From positions 190,487-254,486 of the forward strand of contig QVRM01001070.1 of assembly GCA_003439945.1 (NCBI GenBank): a stretch of DNA of 64,000 nt. Direction: 5' to 3'. Below, piece after piece: positions 1 to 11,375 of this stretch (position 1 is the stretch's first letter; every line of letters begins with the position of its first letter). Below the pieces are notes generated by a model. The model searched no databases. It was not told where the DNA came from and saw only the letters and a program-made list of their open reading frames with translations. A program made the translations under genes and the position numbers. This DNA is from Dermanyssus gallinae (taxonomy: Eukaryota; Arthropoda; Arachnida; Mesostigmata; Dermanyssidae).

Positions 1-555
1 TATTTCAGCAGTCGCTGCCATGTTGGCAATCTCTGTCTCTTTCGTCTTCGCTCGAGTTGACCCACCTGCTCGGCGACGTCCGGGGGGGGGGGGGGGAGAT
101 CGGCACACCACGCTGGGTGAATCCTATAGATGTTTAGTACGGCCTCTCACTCTTAATTGTTACTTGTGTGATATTATATAAATATGATGTAAACGAATGT
201 GAGCTCTACTCACGGGAGCATGGCCAGCTTTGAGAATAAACACGAAGGCTGTAAGCTATATTATTCCTAATATGCATTTGTTTTCGTTTTGCATTATTTT
301 GTAGCATACGGAAAGGGAAGCCGACAACGAAAGTATCTATGCGAGAGAGATCACGGAAGTGGTTCCTTCTCAGATTGATATGGTCACAAAATGAATGTAA
401 TAAATGTTACGTGTTAATCAAAAATATTATGAAAATTAATATGTGGTGTTCTCTGACTTGGTCATATTCCAATTCGTATTGACACTACACAAACATCGTA
501 TCATTCGATAAATGATCTTCTGTGAACATTAACGACCGTAGACACATGAACAAAA

Positions 556-591
<36 letters not shown>

Positions 592-690
592 TTTCCGAAA
601 TATCCCCAATTTGCCTAGGGATGACTTCTACGGTAAAGAATAATTTATGCGGCTTATTATAGCATATATTTATTTATCTCTTATTGGGGT
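1..690. other. Gene-free left edge
   Basis: I see no coding signal here. The stretch holds a run of 15 G (82-96) and a (TA)n tract (558-587). The rest is AT-rich unique-looking DNA. Confidence 0.5.
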
Positions 691-699
691 ATAAATCAT

Positions 700-990
700 T
701 GTCCCCCAGTGAACGTGAAGACAAACTACATCAGCCCTAGGTCCAGACCTGGTGTCGACTCCCTGGACAGGGTGCCAAGCACCGCCGTGGCGTTACCGCG
801 TATATCAAAGGACAGCCTTTCCGAAAAATGCATCTGCGCTGAGGTCCCCCGTGGCAAATTTGAGACACTTGCACACTTTAGCAATTACTTCCTCAGAAAT
901 TTTACTTCGGCCTCCTAAGGTCTCAAAGGCAAAATGTCGAAAATCCACAAAGCCTCTCCGATAGGTGCATACTTCCGTCACTTATTTCTC
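700..990 (-). mobile_element. Retroelement C-terminal domain fragment (degenerate)
   Basis: Read on the minus strand, this encodes a recognisable series: a KYAPIGE-like stretch, FAFETLGG, then ATGD, then RGNATAVLGTL. At least two frameshifts or stops lie between these blocks. The same order (LAFETLGG, VATGD, VQRGNAASVRGTL) occurs in the window at 54975-55216. From memory, this block is found at the C-terminus of invertebrate mobile-element polyproteins, usually written as ...PVAVETLG...TGD...QRGNA.... The frame breaks mean it is dead. The family name is inferred; the homology between the two copies in the window is visible directly. Confidence 0.6.
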
Positions 991-2700
991 TCAGCCTGCG
1001 AATAAGAGTGCTCTCCCACCTTTAAGATGCGGTTAAGATCACTCCATCAGGCCTACTGGGGTCATCTGTGTACAAACCTGTAGGTTCAAGAACACGAGAG
1101 TAGGATACCTTAAAGCATCATTCAAAGCAGTGTGCGTTGTCCTAAAGTATATTTGACGCCTCTGTCAGACACTATGCATTAATGCGATCACCGCGGGGCC
1201 TGCGACCGAGGCAGCGTCTGGAATGCCTAGGCCTCATTTTACCACGGGCAAAAGGGCTTACCTGCAAACCGCCTCTACTAAACTTAGGTTAAGTAAAGAA
1301 GACAAGATCTTTCACGAGTGGACGTTCAATTGTTTTACAGATTTATATCTTCTGTTAAGTTATTCTCATGGAGCAGGCAGTTAATTGTGCTGTCGAGAAG
1401 CACCTTAAAAAGAACAATCTGAGCATCCTTCCCGATATCAAAAAGTGGCACGTTTAGTAGGGTGAGGTTGATCTCATTTGATATGATACAGTCTGGAGGA
1501 AGGTTACTAGTCTGACTGAGAAGTCGGATATTGATAATCCTGACACAAAAGTGCCCATTTTTGTGGGTAGAGGCATAACCTGCTCTTCCTTGCAGCATTC
1601 AGTATTTTTCAGTACCACGAGCTACCGCTACAGGGTCACTACCCTAACACGTCATCATCCAAGTACCATACATTAAACTCGAGAGAGTATCAGCTCCTTG
1701 ATGACAAGACAAAACAGTGGATTAACCTAAGGGGTCACCCTGCTGCAGCCTCCGCTCTTTTACCCTTGGCCTGATAAAGTCAAGGCCTACAGCGGGCCCG
1801 TGGACAAGTTTCCCACGGCGCGGTATATGACACGTGCAAGCCTTCCGCAGGGAACGCTTCAGCAGTCCACTTCAAGTTCGTTGGTGCTCAGGGATGCTTG
1901 TCATGTAGAGCCTCTACATGGTTGGACTCGATACCGAATGTGTCGCACGAGTTCATTAGCCTTGCAGCAATCCGACGAATTGATTTCTTCTGGGTTGTTA
2001 CGAATCGCTGGTCATCTTCACTATCACCGCGGTTCGACTTTTTTCTCCGCTTTGCACCGGGAATACAGTCGGTAGCTGAATCCACTCTTAAGGTTCCCTT
2101 AGCACCAGGTATGCCTTAGCACTTCGACGTCTATTTATATCTAGACTAAGGGGGCGGAAGTTTCTCCCCAGGGTCCGCTACCGTGTTTTTGTATGACACA
2201 ACGAACTATTTTAATTGCACAATCACAAATGATTAAAAATATTAAAACTATTTAAAAATTTGCATTCAGGCTCGCGTTAAACCTGATACTTCTAGGTGAG
2301 AGCCGGCGTCCTCCCGCTTTGCCCACGGAGTCAGCTGGCATCGTGCGGTTTCTTCACGTTAAAATAGCGAAGCGTAAACAAACACATTTTACGACGACGC
2401 TGTAGATCGAATAGTACCGCCTGTCAGACCAAACGGAGTAGAAATCCCGACAACACTAACTGGTGCACTTTTAAGTGTGCTTTGTACTTCACTCGAAGCC
2501 TCTCAATTTGCACTGTCACTGTTGCAAGTTCCCTTGCGAAGTCCTACTCTGACTAGATGAACGGAGCACATCAGCAGGAGCCGAGACGGAACACGTCCGC
2601 TCTCCGTCGCATCGAACACCCCCAAAAAAGATGTATGCGGTTCTACAGCCGAGAGCATTCGCCTGTTTAAGATACCTAGGTTCCATCCATGTCGTTTTCA
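990..2700. other. No supported gene; possibly degenerate retroelement
   Basis: Only short open frames occur. The minus-strand frame at 1335-1598 (87 codons) is the longest, and I do not recognise it. The interval lies directly upstream, in the minus sense, of the retroelement C-terminal fragment, so it may be the decayed body of the same element. I cannot show reverse-transcriptase motifs in it. Confidence 0.35.
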
Positions 2701-2916
2701 TGGCCATACACGAAGATGCCACCATCTCGAAATAATGAAGCGTCCGTCTACTAGATTATACGCGCACGAATGTCACGGGCCGAAGCCTTTATTCAACAAG
2801 TGATGCGTACCATAGTCCAGCATATAACGTACTCATCGGAAGGGGGCAGTCTACATACAATTTGTACAGCTATCTAGTGGTACTAGCCGTAGTAATAACT
2901 CGTTACGCTGGCACGC

Positions 2917-2950
<34 letters not shown>

Positions 2951-4658
2951 ATGTACAAGGGAGACGCTTTTTTATGGCAGGAGAGTGGCGGCCGATTACC
3001 CCCGCCCGCCCGGCGGTACGTACGTACATATAATATATACGTACAGGCCCCGTTTGCCTGCGTTTGTCGGCGTAGCTGGCAGAGGTCATGCACAAGCAGC
3101 GTCGGGCGTTGTTCGAGATCCCGAGGCGTCGACACGGGCCACACGGGTGTTTCATGGCTGGACCTCGACGCGCCTTGCCGGCTGAGTTCCCGGTTGTCCG
3201 GTTGCAGGAGGCGGCTGCTCAGGCTCCGCCGCCTTGCTTGCTTGCCCGGGCCCAGTTGGGCGACTGACCTTTTGCGGCCGCAGTCCGTTAGCGCAGTCCG
3301 TTACGCAGGCCCGCTGAAAAAACAATCCACCTACTCATCGTACCAGGCAACAAACTCTGAACTCTGCTTTCTTCTACTCTCGCCAGCCACAACTGACGAA
3401 CCACACTATACGTAGGCATGACAAACAAAAACAAATGAGAAAGCGCCGTACTAGCCAGTACCGAATAATGAAGACGACGAACGACGACGCATAAATGCGA
3501 CTGCTTTGTGCATGAAACGCAATCCTCGGTCAATAGAGCGGTGGCAGCAGCAGCAACAACAGCAGTTATTTCTACCAAAGTTACTCCGTTTGCGTCGAGG
3601 CTCGGAGGAGAAACTGGGGTCAAGATTTCTCCGAGCCGATATTGCCATTCGAACCGGTTCGTCGCCTGTCTTTCTACAACCTCCACACTCGCCATTTCGT
3701 AGAAGTAGTGGTAGTAGTGTATTTGCTGCTATCTGCAGTCCACTTTAGACACGCGCTACTTTATTGTTGTCCTACTTCTGTTTCCCAAACGCGGTCTCAC
3801 AGTGTGTGCGTGCGTGCGTCTATCGCACACACAAAGATATCTACGACGGCTTTCCACGATGCCCGTATCGTTCGTTCGAGAAACACAGAAGAAAGTGACG
3901 ATGGCGCCGGGTGATGGAGGGAGGGGTAAATGTAAAGTCTGGAAATAAGTGAGTGAGGAGTGTGGTCGCACACACACACACACACACACTCTGATTAAAC
4001 TTTAAATCGTCAAATCGAGTTCATCGCGTCGACGACGTTCGGCCTCTCGGCTGTTCTCTCACGATCAACCAGCACGAGGCCACCCCACGCCCCACGGACG
4101 AACGAGCGACGCAAAAAGGAAGCCACCCATGAAGAAAAAAGAAGACAAAGAACCTACCTTTCAAGCAGCCGAGAGTCATGAGCTGCTGTGCTTAGTGAGT
4201 GATTGAGCAACTCAGTGAGTCAGCCGGGTCTGTCTGTTGATCAGTTAGTCAGTACGTAGTAGTGCACAACTACTGCATGACAACAGAGCCTGATCGTGAC
4301 ACATATCGGCACGAGCCGCAGCGGACAACCGCCGCACCGACAAGCATCATCATGGCCGGCGAAATGCATCATCATCATCATCATCCATCGACGGATCGTC
4401 GTGAGGGGCATCATTACCTTCGACTGAATTCATTATAATTATCACCAGCAGCAGCTGTAGTGCACTACAGTGCTTCGCATGCGACGCCCGCTCTCGACGC
4501 CCAGCTGGGCGAGCCGCTCATGCGACGACAGCCCCGGCCCGGGCCCAGACCCAAACCCGTCATCGCCTGGGCCCCCGGCTGGGCACCCCCTGCCCGACCA
4601 ATCATCGGCTGGGCCCGGACCCCTTCTCTCATCACGGGTAGCTAGCTAGCTCTGCTAA
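2700..4658. other. 3' flank of PNISR with simple repeats
   Basis: This stretch holds a TA tract (2919-2947), a CA/GT run (about 3968-3990), CAG/CTG-like triplets near 3545-3565, and a GC-rich stretch (4480-4640). The gene to its right reads leftward into it, so its 3' UTR should fall here. The first minus-strand AATAAA I found is at 3760-3765 and is a weak candidate poly(A) signal. Open frames on both strands are overlapping shadows of low-complexity DNA. Confidence 0.45.
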
Positions 4659-4869
4659 CTAGCGCCGTCGACGCCGATCTCGACCTTCTTCCCTATCGCG
4701 GCTTCGACTGCGCGCCCGGCCTCCTTTGCGAGCGCTGCTCCGAGGGCGACTCCGTTCTCGTCTTCGGTCTTTCGACCTCGATCTTGTGCGTGCCGCCCGC
4801 CGACGATCCCGTGAACGCGAGCGCGATCGCGAGCGCGACCGCTCGCGACGTCGTTCGCGACTTCTCGAC
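4659..4869 (-). CDS. PNISR: PNISR terminal coding exon 8 (RS domain and stop)
   Basis: The acceptor GCCGTAG joins in frame to RSRSRERRRERSRSRSRSRS and further RS/RD repeats, ending RRRRR and TAG (4659-4661). The phase fits exon 7. Its reverse strand is also open for long stretches, which is an expected shadow of Arg/Ser codons. Confidence 0.8.
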
Positions 4870-7800
4870 CTACGGCACAGAGACGGCCCAATACGCAAGC
4901 GTATACGCAAACACACAAAAACACAGACACAAAAAACAACAACAACCACAGAGACAACGTACACTCAGGCGACAGCGAGACCGACAGCCCGCCGTCGGGC
5001 GCAGACCACTAGATTTAATGTTGTAGCTCGCGTCGCCACCTTCCTCAACCTCCGCGCTCCGCTCGGTATAGAGGCTTTTTGGTTTGTGAGCGACATATAC
5101 ACCATCATCATCACCATCATCGACACAAATAGAGACAACCAGGAAAGACTCCGACACACAAGTACTGGGGTTCGCTCTATTAAAGAAAAACAAATCGCCT
5201 TTTCCTCTTTCTCCCTCTGATCCGATCTTTCAACACACAGCCGCGGCTCACCGCCACCATAACCGCCACTTCAATCATTGGTGATAAATAGCATCTCCTC
5301 GAGCGGCTGGAGCCAGCGGCGGCGGCATTGCGTATAGTACCCGCTCTCTATCTTTTAATGTAACTTGCCTAATTGTGGCCTTCGAATCGAGCAGTTCGGG
5401 CTCAGCAATAGCAAACAAAACAACGGAAGCAGCAATAATAACAACAACAACAACACCATCATCCTCAGCATCATCATCGTTATCGCCGCCAACAACAGCA
5501 GCAGCAGTAACAATAATAAGCAAACTGTCGCAACGCCGCTAGAATCTCGGGTTGCGCGACGCTGACCGCTAGTAGTGACACTGGTGAACTACAGACATAC
5601 TGCGACTGTAAATACCTTTGTCGACGATCTCGGTCCCTACTACCCGACCACCCTCCCTTGCGGCGATTGCGGCTCGGACTGCGATGACGACTTCGACTTC
5701 GACTGCGACTTCGTGAATGGGCCGACGGGGTCGACGATGCGGCCGTCGTGGCCGCCGCCGCCGACGACGAAGACGATGATGCTGACGACGAAGATCGCCG
5801 TTTCCGCCGTTTCTTTGAACGTTCCTTGCTGCGGGACCTAACAACACAGACACAGAGGCTAGATTCTCGTGCAGACGATGCCAGCCTGTCCATCAATCGA
5901 CACCCGGTCTACCGGTCAGTCTGCAGTCTCGAGATCGACGTCGAGATGCTATCGCCTCCTATTTGCGTGGGGGTAGCGTGACTAGAACGACTAGTTCAAG
6001 TCGACATCATTTAGAAGAAAATTATTATTCGTCCACGACTAGTTGACGGGGTTTAGCGCGCGGGACGGGGGGGGGGGGGGGGCAACAACGAATCCTATTC
6101 ACCACAAAGATAATGCACGCGTATCGATGTCCCTTGATGTTGATGAGATGTTTATGTGTACAATAAGAAGGAAAAACAGAAATTAACATAGCGGATAAGA
6201 GTCAAGAGGGGGTAGTAATGACCTATGCCTTTTTATCAAAGAACTTAAAGCAGGAAGTATTTGACCACACTAGCACATCTTGATTTGGAGAGGACTGTCG
6301 CCTTCATGTATGTCTGATATAGGTATGCACTCGAGAAATTGCTAGTTGTTGTGGACTGTCACCCGATTTTAAACTGTCATCTGCGAATTGGGTATATTTA
6401 CTGCAATCACGAAATGTTAATCAACATGTCGGGAACATTATTTCTGGTACGGAATAGCTTAATTAACTCAAGGTCTATAGTAACACCAAATGCCTCTTCT
6501 AGAGTTCGTCCTATGTTCCTCGCGTCACGCCACCTAAATGGATACGGCCTGATACTTGGATGTGTTCGACATTACGAGAGTGATATCGAATTCACTGGAG
6601 TTGAAGCGTATAATCAGCCCCACAGCCCTTCGAGTCCCCGTTTTTGTCCGACCTTCGCTTTTCTTTCTTGGCATTCTTCTTGTGCTTGCCGCTTCGAGTG
6701 CTGACGTCGGAATCGGAATCTTTGGATGACTTCTTGTGCGTGCGGTCCTTGCCCTTTGCGCTATCCTTTCGATCCTTATCCCTGAATGTGCGAGAGCTTT
6801 CAACGCTTCGTTCACGTATATCTGAATAGACAGCTGTCAATCGTTAGTTATTTGAATGACCATCACATGCAGCCAATAGTAACTTTTCCTTATATATATA
6901 TATATATACACATTTAGTTTAATGCTAAACAACTCATTTGGTTTGTGCAGAGATTTAACACTTAACAGCGAAGTCGACAACGACCACACATCTAGTAGTC
7001 TTGCTCTCTGGGTGTCAATGCGAAAACACCGTGATGCGTATTACCCACACTAAAATATTTTGTTTTGAAGAGGACCGTCGCCTTTATGTATGTCTGATAT
7101 CGGTATGCACTTGAGCAAATGTTAGCTGCACTGGACTGTCACCCGCCAGTTCGGCAATCTCAAAGCTTACCTTCGGCGCTCCGACTGCTCTTCGTCAACG
7201 AAGTGGAATCATTACGACGCCTATCCCTGATCGACTTCTCTCGCTCTTTTTCGACATTCTCACCGTCTGTACGGCCGTCCTTCGGGTTCGTTGTTGTTGT
7301 TGTTGATAGTGTCTCTCGACTGCTCTGTTCTACTCCGGTGCGACGAGCGGGCTGCTCATTGCGATCGGCTGTTGGCTCCTCCTTATGTGTGGCCTTCGAT
7401 TCCGAGTCTCGAACCGAACTTCCGCTTCTCGACCGTCGTCGTGATGGTGGTGACGATCGACTTTGGGACGAGGTCCGGCCCGTTGCAGGGCTAGACTTGG
7501 CATGGTCGGTCGGCTCGGCAGGACTCGGGGTGCGTGACTCTTTTCCACGCATACGCCTCTGCTGATCAATGTCGCGTTCTTCAAGCTCTTTCATAGCGGT
7601 TTCTTCCCATCTTCGAAACGCTCTTCGGCGAACCGAAATTCGTTCTTCAAGGTCCGAGTCGTCGTCTCCTTCACTTCGAGCCTCGTTGTCTGATGCGTCT
7701 GAATCCGAGTACCCGCCTACATTGGCAATGCACGTTCGTGCCGACAGATAAATATACACAACAGCACATACACCTCACATGAATCGTCGTTGTTATGCGT

Positions 7801-9757
7801 AGCGAAAATCACACTCCCATGATCCCAGGCGTGCGCCCTGTCGGAAACGTTTTCGATATGTCCGTTCGATATTTACAAGCAACTAATAAGTAACCCGCAC
7901 TTACCGATGCCAACAATGTTAGCCAACGCCGAGGTAACTTTCTTTGGCTTAGCCGTTACCCGATTGCGAGCGCGACGTATCTCATCAGTAGAGATCGCAT
8001 CGAGCTCATCGGTCAGCACAGCAACGAGTATCTCCGTCATAATGCGTTTCACGTTGAGCGCAAACTGCTGCTCTTTTTCTTCGGGGGTGAGAAATATCGG
8101 AGGAGGCGATGGTGCTGCGCGTTTTTCATCGCCGTTTTCGCGTTCGCGAGCCTCAGCGAGCTTATCCTCCTCCTTAACCGCACCTTCGTCATCAGGCAGT
8201 TCTTCATCGGATTCGGCAGGCCGATCCCCTGAGGCCTCGGCCCCAGTACCGCCTCCCTGTTTCTGTTTGTCCTTCGTCGAGACTTCGGTGTCGCTGCCAC
8301 CAGCCTCATCGTTTTCACCTTCGCCATCACTGTCCAGCCAAAGAGGCCTTTTGCGCTCGAGCTGCTTTTTACGACGCTCTTCCTCTTCCTTTTTTTTCTG
8401 TTTGTCGCGCTCCATCTTCTCGAGGCCCTCGCGAATCCATGCCGGTAGATTCTTGCGCTTGGCCGCATCTGCAACAAAGTCAATGCGTGTTAAACAACTG
8501 CGGACTACTTCTGGCATTGTTGGCATTTGCAACTTCAGCATCATTACACCATTAACTTGCATCGAAAACATGGAACACTCGACTATCAACAACTGAAGAT
8601 AGATCAACGCCTTTACGGGAGAGAAAATACCAGGTTTCGACAAATTGGCGAAATTTCGCCGAAATACATTGGCTACTTAAAATACCAAACAGAGCTGAAA
8701 TACCAGCTAAACAGACGCGCTGATAGATTATCTAGATAGATGGATATACTTTACAGCGATAGAGGCAATGCAATAAACCATATTCAGCATCGTCGTTGTT
8801 TCATGTGTCGTCGTGTGTACGGCCAACTTAAACGGCAAACAGCCTACCGATGGACACTGTGGTGTCGATGCCTGGGGGCACCATCGATGGGACGCCGGGA
8901 GGCATGAGCGGCGGCCCGCTCGCTAAGCCGTGATGCGGCGGATGATGATGATGGTGATGGTGATGATGGTGGTGGGGTTGGTGTGACGTCGGATGCATGG
9001 GATGAGGCTGAAGGTAGCCGTACGAGCTGTTGTTAGGCGGAGCGCCAGGGCCACCTTGGCTGTACCCGTGAGCGTAATCGACCACTCGCCGTTCACCCCC
9101 GGGCGGCCCATTGCCGCCGCCATGAGCGTAGTCCATTACGACTCGTTGCGAGCGACCCCCGTGGCCCTGCGCCGGAGGGCCATGTCCGTAGTCGACAACT
9201 TGCCGCCCCAACGGTGGCGGTGGTGGCCGTACGAACGGAGGCGGCTGGCCCCAAGATCTCACGTCGACGCCCGGACCGTCGGCCGTGGGCGGGACCGCGG
9301 CCATACCGTGGGGGGGATGATGACCCATCGGCCCCATAGGGGATGGGGGGCATACCCCCATAGGGCCCATAGGAAGTGGCATTCCGTTGCTCGTCACCGG
9401 CGGAAGAAACGGAACGCCACTGTTGCCTGGTATATGCTGTTGCCCGTGAGCGAACAGCCCTCCATCTCTGGCGCCGCCGCTGTCGCCAGCACCTCCTTGG
9501 GAATCTTGAGTCCACCCAGCCTTCGAAACAAGGGAAATCATTTATAACGCAACACGGTTAGCGGGGTGGTCTGCTAAATCTACGACCTCTCTGTCACAGA
9601 TAATTTTCAGCATACATTCAAAATATGTCTGCCTACCTACGTATACGACGTTCTTTTTTGCCGCGCAACAACGCGTTCAACGCTGACGTGGGGTCCCCGC
9701 AATTAGCGGCACCTTTCATCTAGTTTGAGAAGGTCGCCTATAGTATATATAAATATA

Positions 9758-9812
<55 letters not shown>

Positions 9813-10961
9813 GCACATTCTAGATCGTGGTTATGGCGACGAACGCCGGAGGTTGTCCATGGGCTAAGGGGAGTTTAAAGGGGAGACTGAGGGGACATAT
9901 TACTAATAACATGACCGCTAATACTGCTGTTGCTCCAGCTACTTACTGATAACGGCTGTTCGTCGGCGCCCGGAGGTTGCGGCTGACCTACGGTGAGCTC
10001 GCCAGCTATTGTGCTGTACCCGGGGGGAGGTGGTGGAGGCGGTGGGGGTGGCGGTGGAGGAGGTGGAGGCGGTGGGGGTGCCTGTTGTTGTTGCTGCTGC
10101 TGCTGTTGCTGATGTTGTTGTTGCTGCTGCTGCATTGAAATCCATTGCTTGGCCAGACTCGCCCAGTCCACTGCAATGCAGCCAGTTCGCCATGAGGAAG
10201 AAAGGTGACGACGCATACATACGAACACACGATTAATGGTAAATAAACGTAATGTTACGAATAAACAGACAGTAGGAAAGCCTTCTACAGACAGTGCAGC
10301 AAAGTTTCGACGCTCAGGTAGGAGTTTTGAATATGAGCATGAATATGCACACATACACAGACATATACATGAATGCTATCTATATATCCCAGCTGAAGCT
10401 GCACAAGCAGTACATATATATATATATATATATATATAAAGGACAGGTGCAACGGGAGTCGAGCTCGGTGGCGTGGTACATTCGCCTGCGCCTCGCGACC
10501 GGAGGAGACACATAGGTGCGCGGGTTCGAGCCCCACCGTTGCACATTTGTATTTATGGGAATCCGTCTATGAAGCAATGCGAAGAGCAGTATGACTACAG
10601 GTACACGCCGCCCTATACTAGCGTGCCATCTATCCCAGAGGCCAAACCTGTTATTCTCGGCCTCCGGCAAAACGTCTAATTAAAGCCCATGCAACGACTC
10701 AAACCTGTTTTGAAATCTCCTCAGCCAGTTGGTTAAACGCAAATGTTAAATAGGCGCGTTGTTTTTACTTTACGTCTAAATGCCTTGGTTTCATTTTTTT
10801 ATAGCAAACGCAAAAGCACATATATATATATATATATATATACATGATGAGGTATGCGGGTACAGGCTTAACCGTGTTAAGTTAGCAGATTGCACCACGT
10901 TTCAAAGGCAAGTACGTATGCTGTCGTTTGTATGACGACTACTATTAGTGCTTCCAGCTTC

Positions 10962-11032
<71 letters not shown>

Positions 11033-11375
11033 GTAACACATTACGAGATGTATCCATATTCGGAACCGGACTAAGAGCCTTGACACGGAAATCAGCTATA
11101 ATCCGCTGACTAGAATGCTACGACACCATACGAGCCGAACGAGCGGCGCTCATCGTTCACATGAATGCATACAAGTGCTATTCTGTTACTGCTACTGATG
11201 ACATGAAGGTTACTGGGGTTATTTGCCACAGACGGCTCGATTTGCAGTTGTTGGTATTATTGCTGTTGTTGTTGTGGTTGTTGGAGGTGTCTGTGCTCAA
11301 CTCACCTTGACTGTGGGGAACATTCTCGTAATGACAGGCCTGGAGGGGCCACCGCGGAGGCTGTTGACTCCACAT
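4659..11375 (-). CDS. PNISR: PNISR: arginine/serine-rich nuclear speckle protein, 8 coding exons
   Basis: The coding exons on the minus strand are 11375-11306, 10170-9947, 9520-8848, 8468-7905, 7716-7171, 6821-6596, 5837-5616 and 4869-4659. All phases join without a break, giving about 911 residues against roughly 805 in human PNISR. The family hallmarks appear in order: an MWSQQPPRWPLQ start, SQVDWASLAKQW, a Pro/Gly/His-rich region, IDAAKRKNLPAWIREGLEKM followed by charged helix, a conserved FLTPEEKEQQF helical region, GGYSDSDASD acidic serines, and a C-terminal RS domain. PNISR is a nuclear speckle protein linked to pre-mRNA splicing; that is family knowledge, not visible here. Unlike the human protein it carries long poly-Gln and poly-Pro tracts and a His run. 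The exon 6 donor (6596/6595, CCA|GTGAAT) is the least certain boundary. The ATG at 11375 was chosen because it matches the family's MW start. Confidence 0.88.
5616..5837 (-). CDS. PNISR: PNISR coding exon 7 (RS domain)
   Basis: The acceptor TTGTTAG is followed by SRSKERSKKRRKRRSSSSAS, Ser/Ala homopolymers and SRSRSRSRSRHRSPSRNRR. It ends RDRRQ at AAAG|GTATTT. RS dipeptides are targets of SR-protein kinases and support speckle localisation (family knowledge). Confidence 0.8.
6260..6365. repeat. Direct repeat copy A in PNISR intron 6
   Basis: This segment matches 7040-7145 with no net indel, at an offset of exactly 780 bp. By hand count the inner 65 bp (6301-6365) match at about 85% and the outer 40 bp at about 77%. 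Both copies lie in introns, downstream of exon donors in the minus sense. Confidence 0.75.
6596..6821 (-). CDS. PNISR: PNISR coding exon 6 (Lys/Ser-rich), 3' boundary tentative
   Basis: The acceptor CTATTCAG is followed by DIRERSVESSRTFRDKDRKD and a Lys/Ser/Asp-rich low-complexity stretch. The best phase-compatible donor is CCA|GTGAAT at 6596/6595. It leaves a short tail (GCGADYTLQL) not typical of RS proteins, so the true end could lie a few codons earlier. Confidence 0.65.
7040..7145. repeat. Direct repeat copy B in PNISR intron 5
   Basis: This is the partner of 6260-6365. It starts about 25 bp inside the intron that follows exon 5. It could be a dispersed short element or a relic of a local duplication that included the exon between them. 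Confidence 0.75.
7171..7716 (-). CDS. PNISR: PNISR coding exon 5 (acidic-serine and basic-Ser region)
   Basis: The acceptor is AATGTAG. The exon encodes GGYSDSDASDNEARSEG, then RRAFRRWEETAMKELEER, which corresponds to the family's helical segment after the acidic serines, then an Arg/Ser/Thr-rich disordered part. It ends SRSAE at GAAG|GTAAGC, phase 1. Confidence 0.87.
7905..8468 (-). CDS. PNISR: PNISR coding exon 4 (conserved core)
   Basis: It starts after TTGTTGCAG and encodes the most conserved PNISR block, AAKRKNLPAWIREGLEKMER. A Lys/Glu-rich coiled-coil-like stretch and an acidic disordered segment follow. Next come FLTPEEKEQQFALNVKRIM and SALANIVGIG. It ends at ATCG|GTAAGT, phase 1. This exon alone identifies the gene. 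Confidence 0.9.
8848..9520 (-). CDS. PNISR: PNISR coding exon 3 (Pro/Gly/His-rich)
   Basis: The largest exon encodes a Gly/Pro/Met-rich disordered region. It contains PMGPMG repeats, three DY-x-HG units (VDYGHG, MDYAHG, VDYAHG), and an 11-residue His run at about 8939-8975. It ends with VSI at donor ATCG|GTAGGC, so the next exon gives ID-AAKRKNLPAW exactly as in the family. Confidence 0.85.
9744..9809. repeat. (TA)n tract in PNISR intron 2
   Basis: An alternating TA run with one TG interruption, inside the 426-bp intron between exons 2 and 3. Confidence 0.95.
9947..10170 (-). CDS. PNISR: PNISR coding exon 2 (WASLAKQW, poly-Q, poly-P)
   Basis: It begins after the acceptor TTGCAG and completes the Val codon to give SQVDWASLAKQWISM, matching the human SQIDWAALAQAW block. 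An interrupted poly-Gln run (about 17 residues with one His) follows, then about 19 consecutive Pro. It ends at TCA|GTAAGT, phase 0. The CAG and CCN runs are likely to vary in length between individuals. Confidence 0.85.
10439..10592 (+). mobile_element. SINE family 1, copy 1 (tRNA-derived) in PNISR intron 1
   Basis: A tRNA-like head has an A-box-like stretch (GGTGGCGTGGTACATTCG, about 10468) and a textbook B box (GGGTTCGAGCCCC, about 10521). A body follows that starts CACATTTGTATTTATGGG and includes CTATGAAGCAATGCGAAGAG. The body recurs at 30030-30230 (minus) and 35792-35898 (plus). A (TA)n tract abuts the 5' end at 10414-10438. Confidence 0.75.
10962..11027. repeat. (TA)n tract in PNISR intron 1
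   Basis: A nearly pure TA run of about 66 bp with one AA interruption, inside the intron between PNISR exons 1 and 2. Confidence 0.95.
11306..11375 (-). CDS. PNISR: PNISR coding exon 1
   Basis: The exon encodes residues 1-23, starting MWSQQPPRWPLQ and ending ENVPHSQ. It closes at a consensus donor, AAG|GTGAGT, in phase 1. The frame stays open upstream of the ATG, but the family's MW start fixes the initiator. The 5' UTR and any noncoding first exon are not identifiable. Confidence 0.82.

Noticed and set aside
7907..8596. 229-codon plus-strand frame rich in Ser/Val/Pro
   Set aside because: It is the antisense shadow of PNISR exon 4, whose minus-strand product has clear family motifs and consistent splice phases.
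10081..10136. Possible triplet-repeat locus independent of a gene
   Set aside because: It is the poly-Gln part of PNISR exon 2 and is explained by that coding exon.
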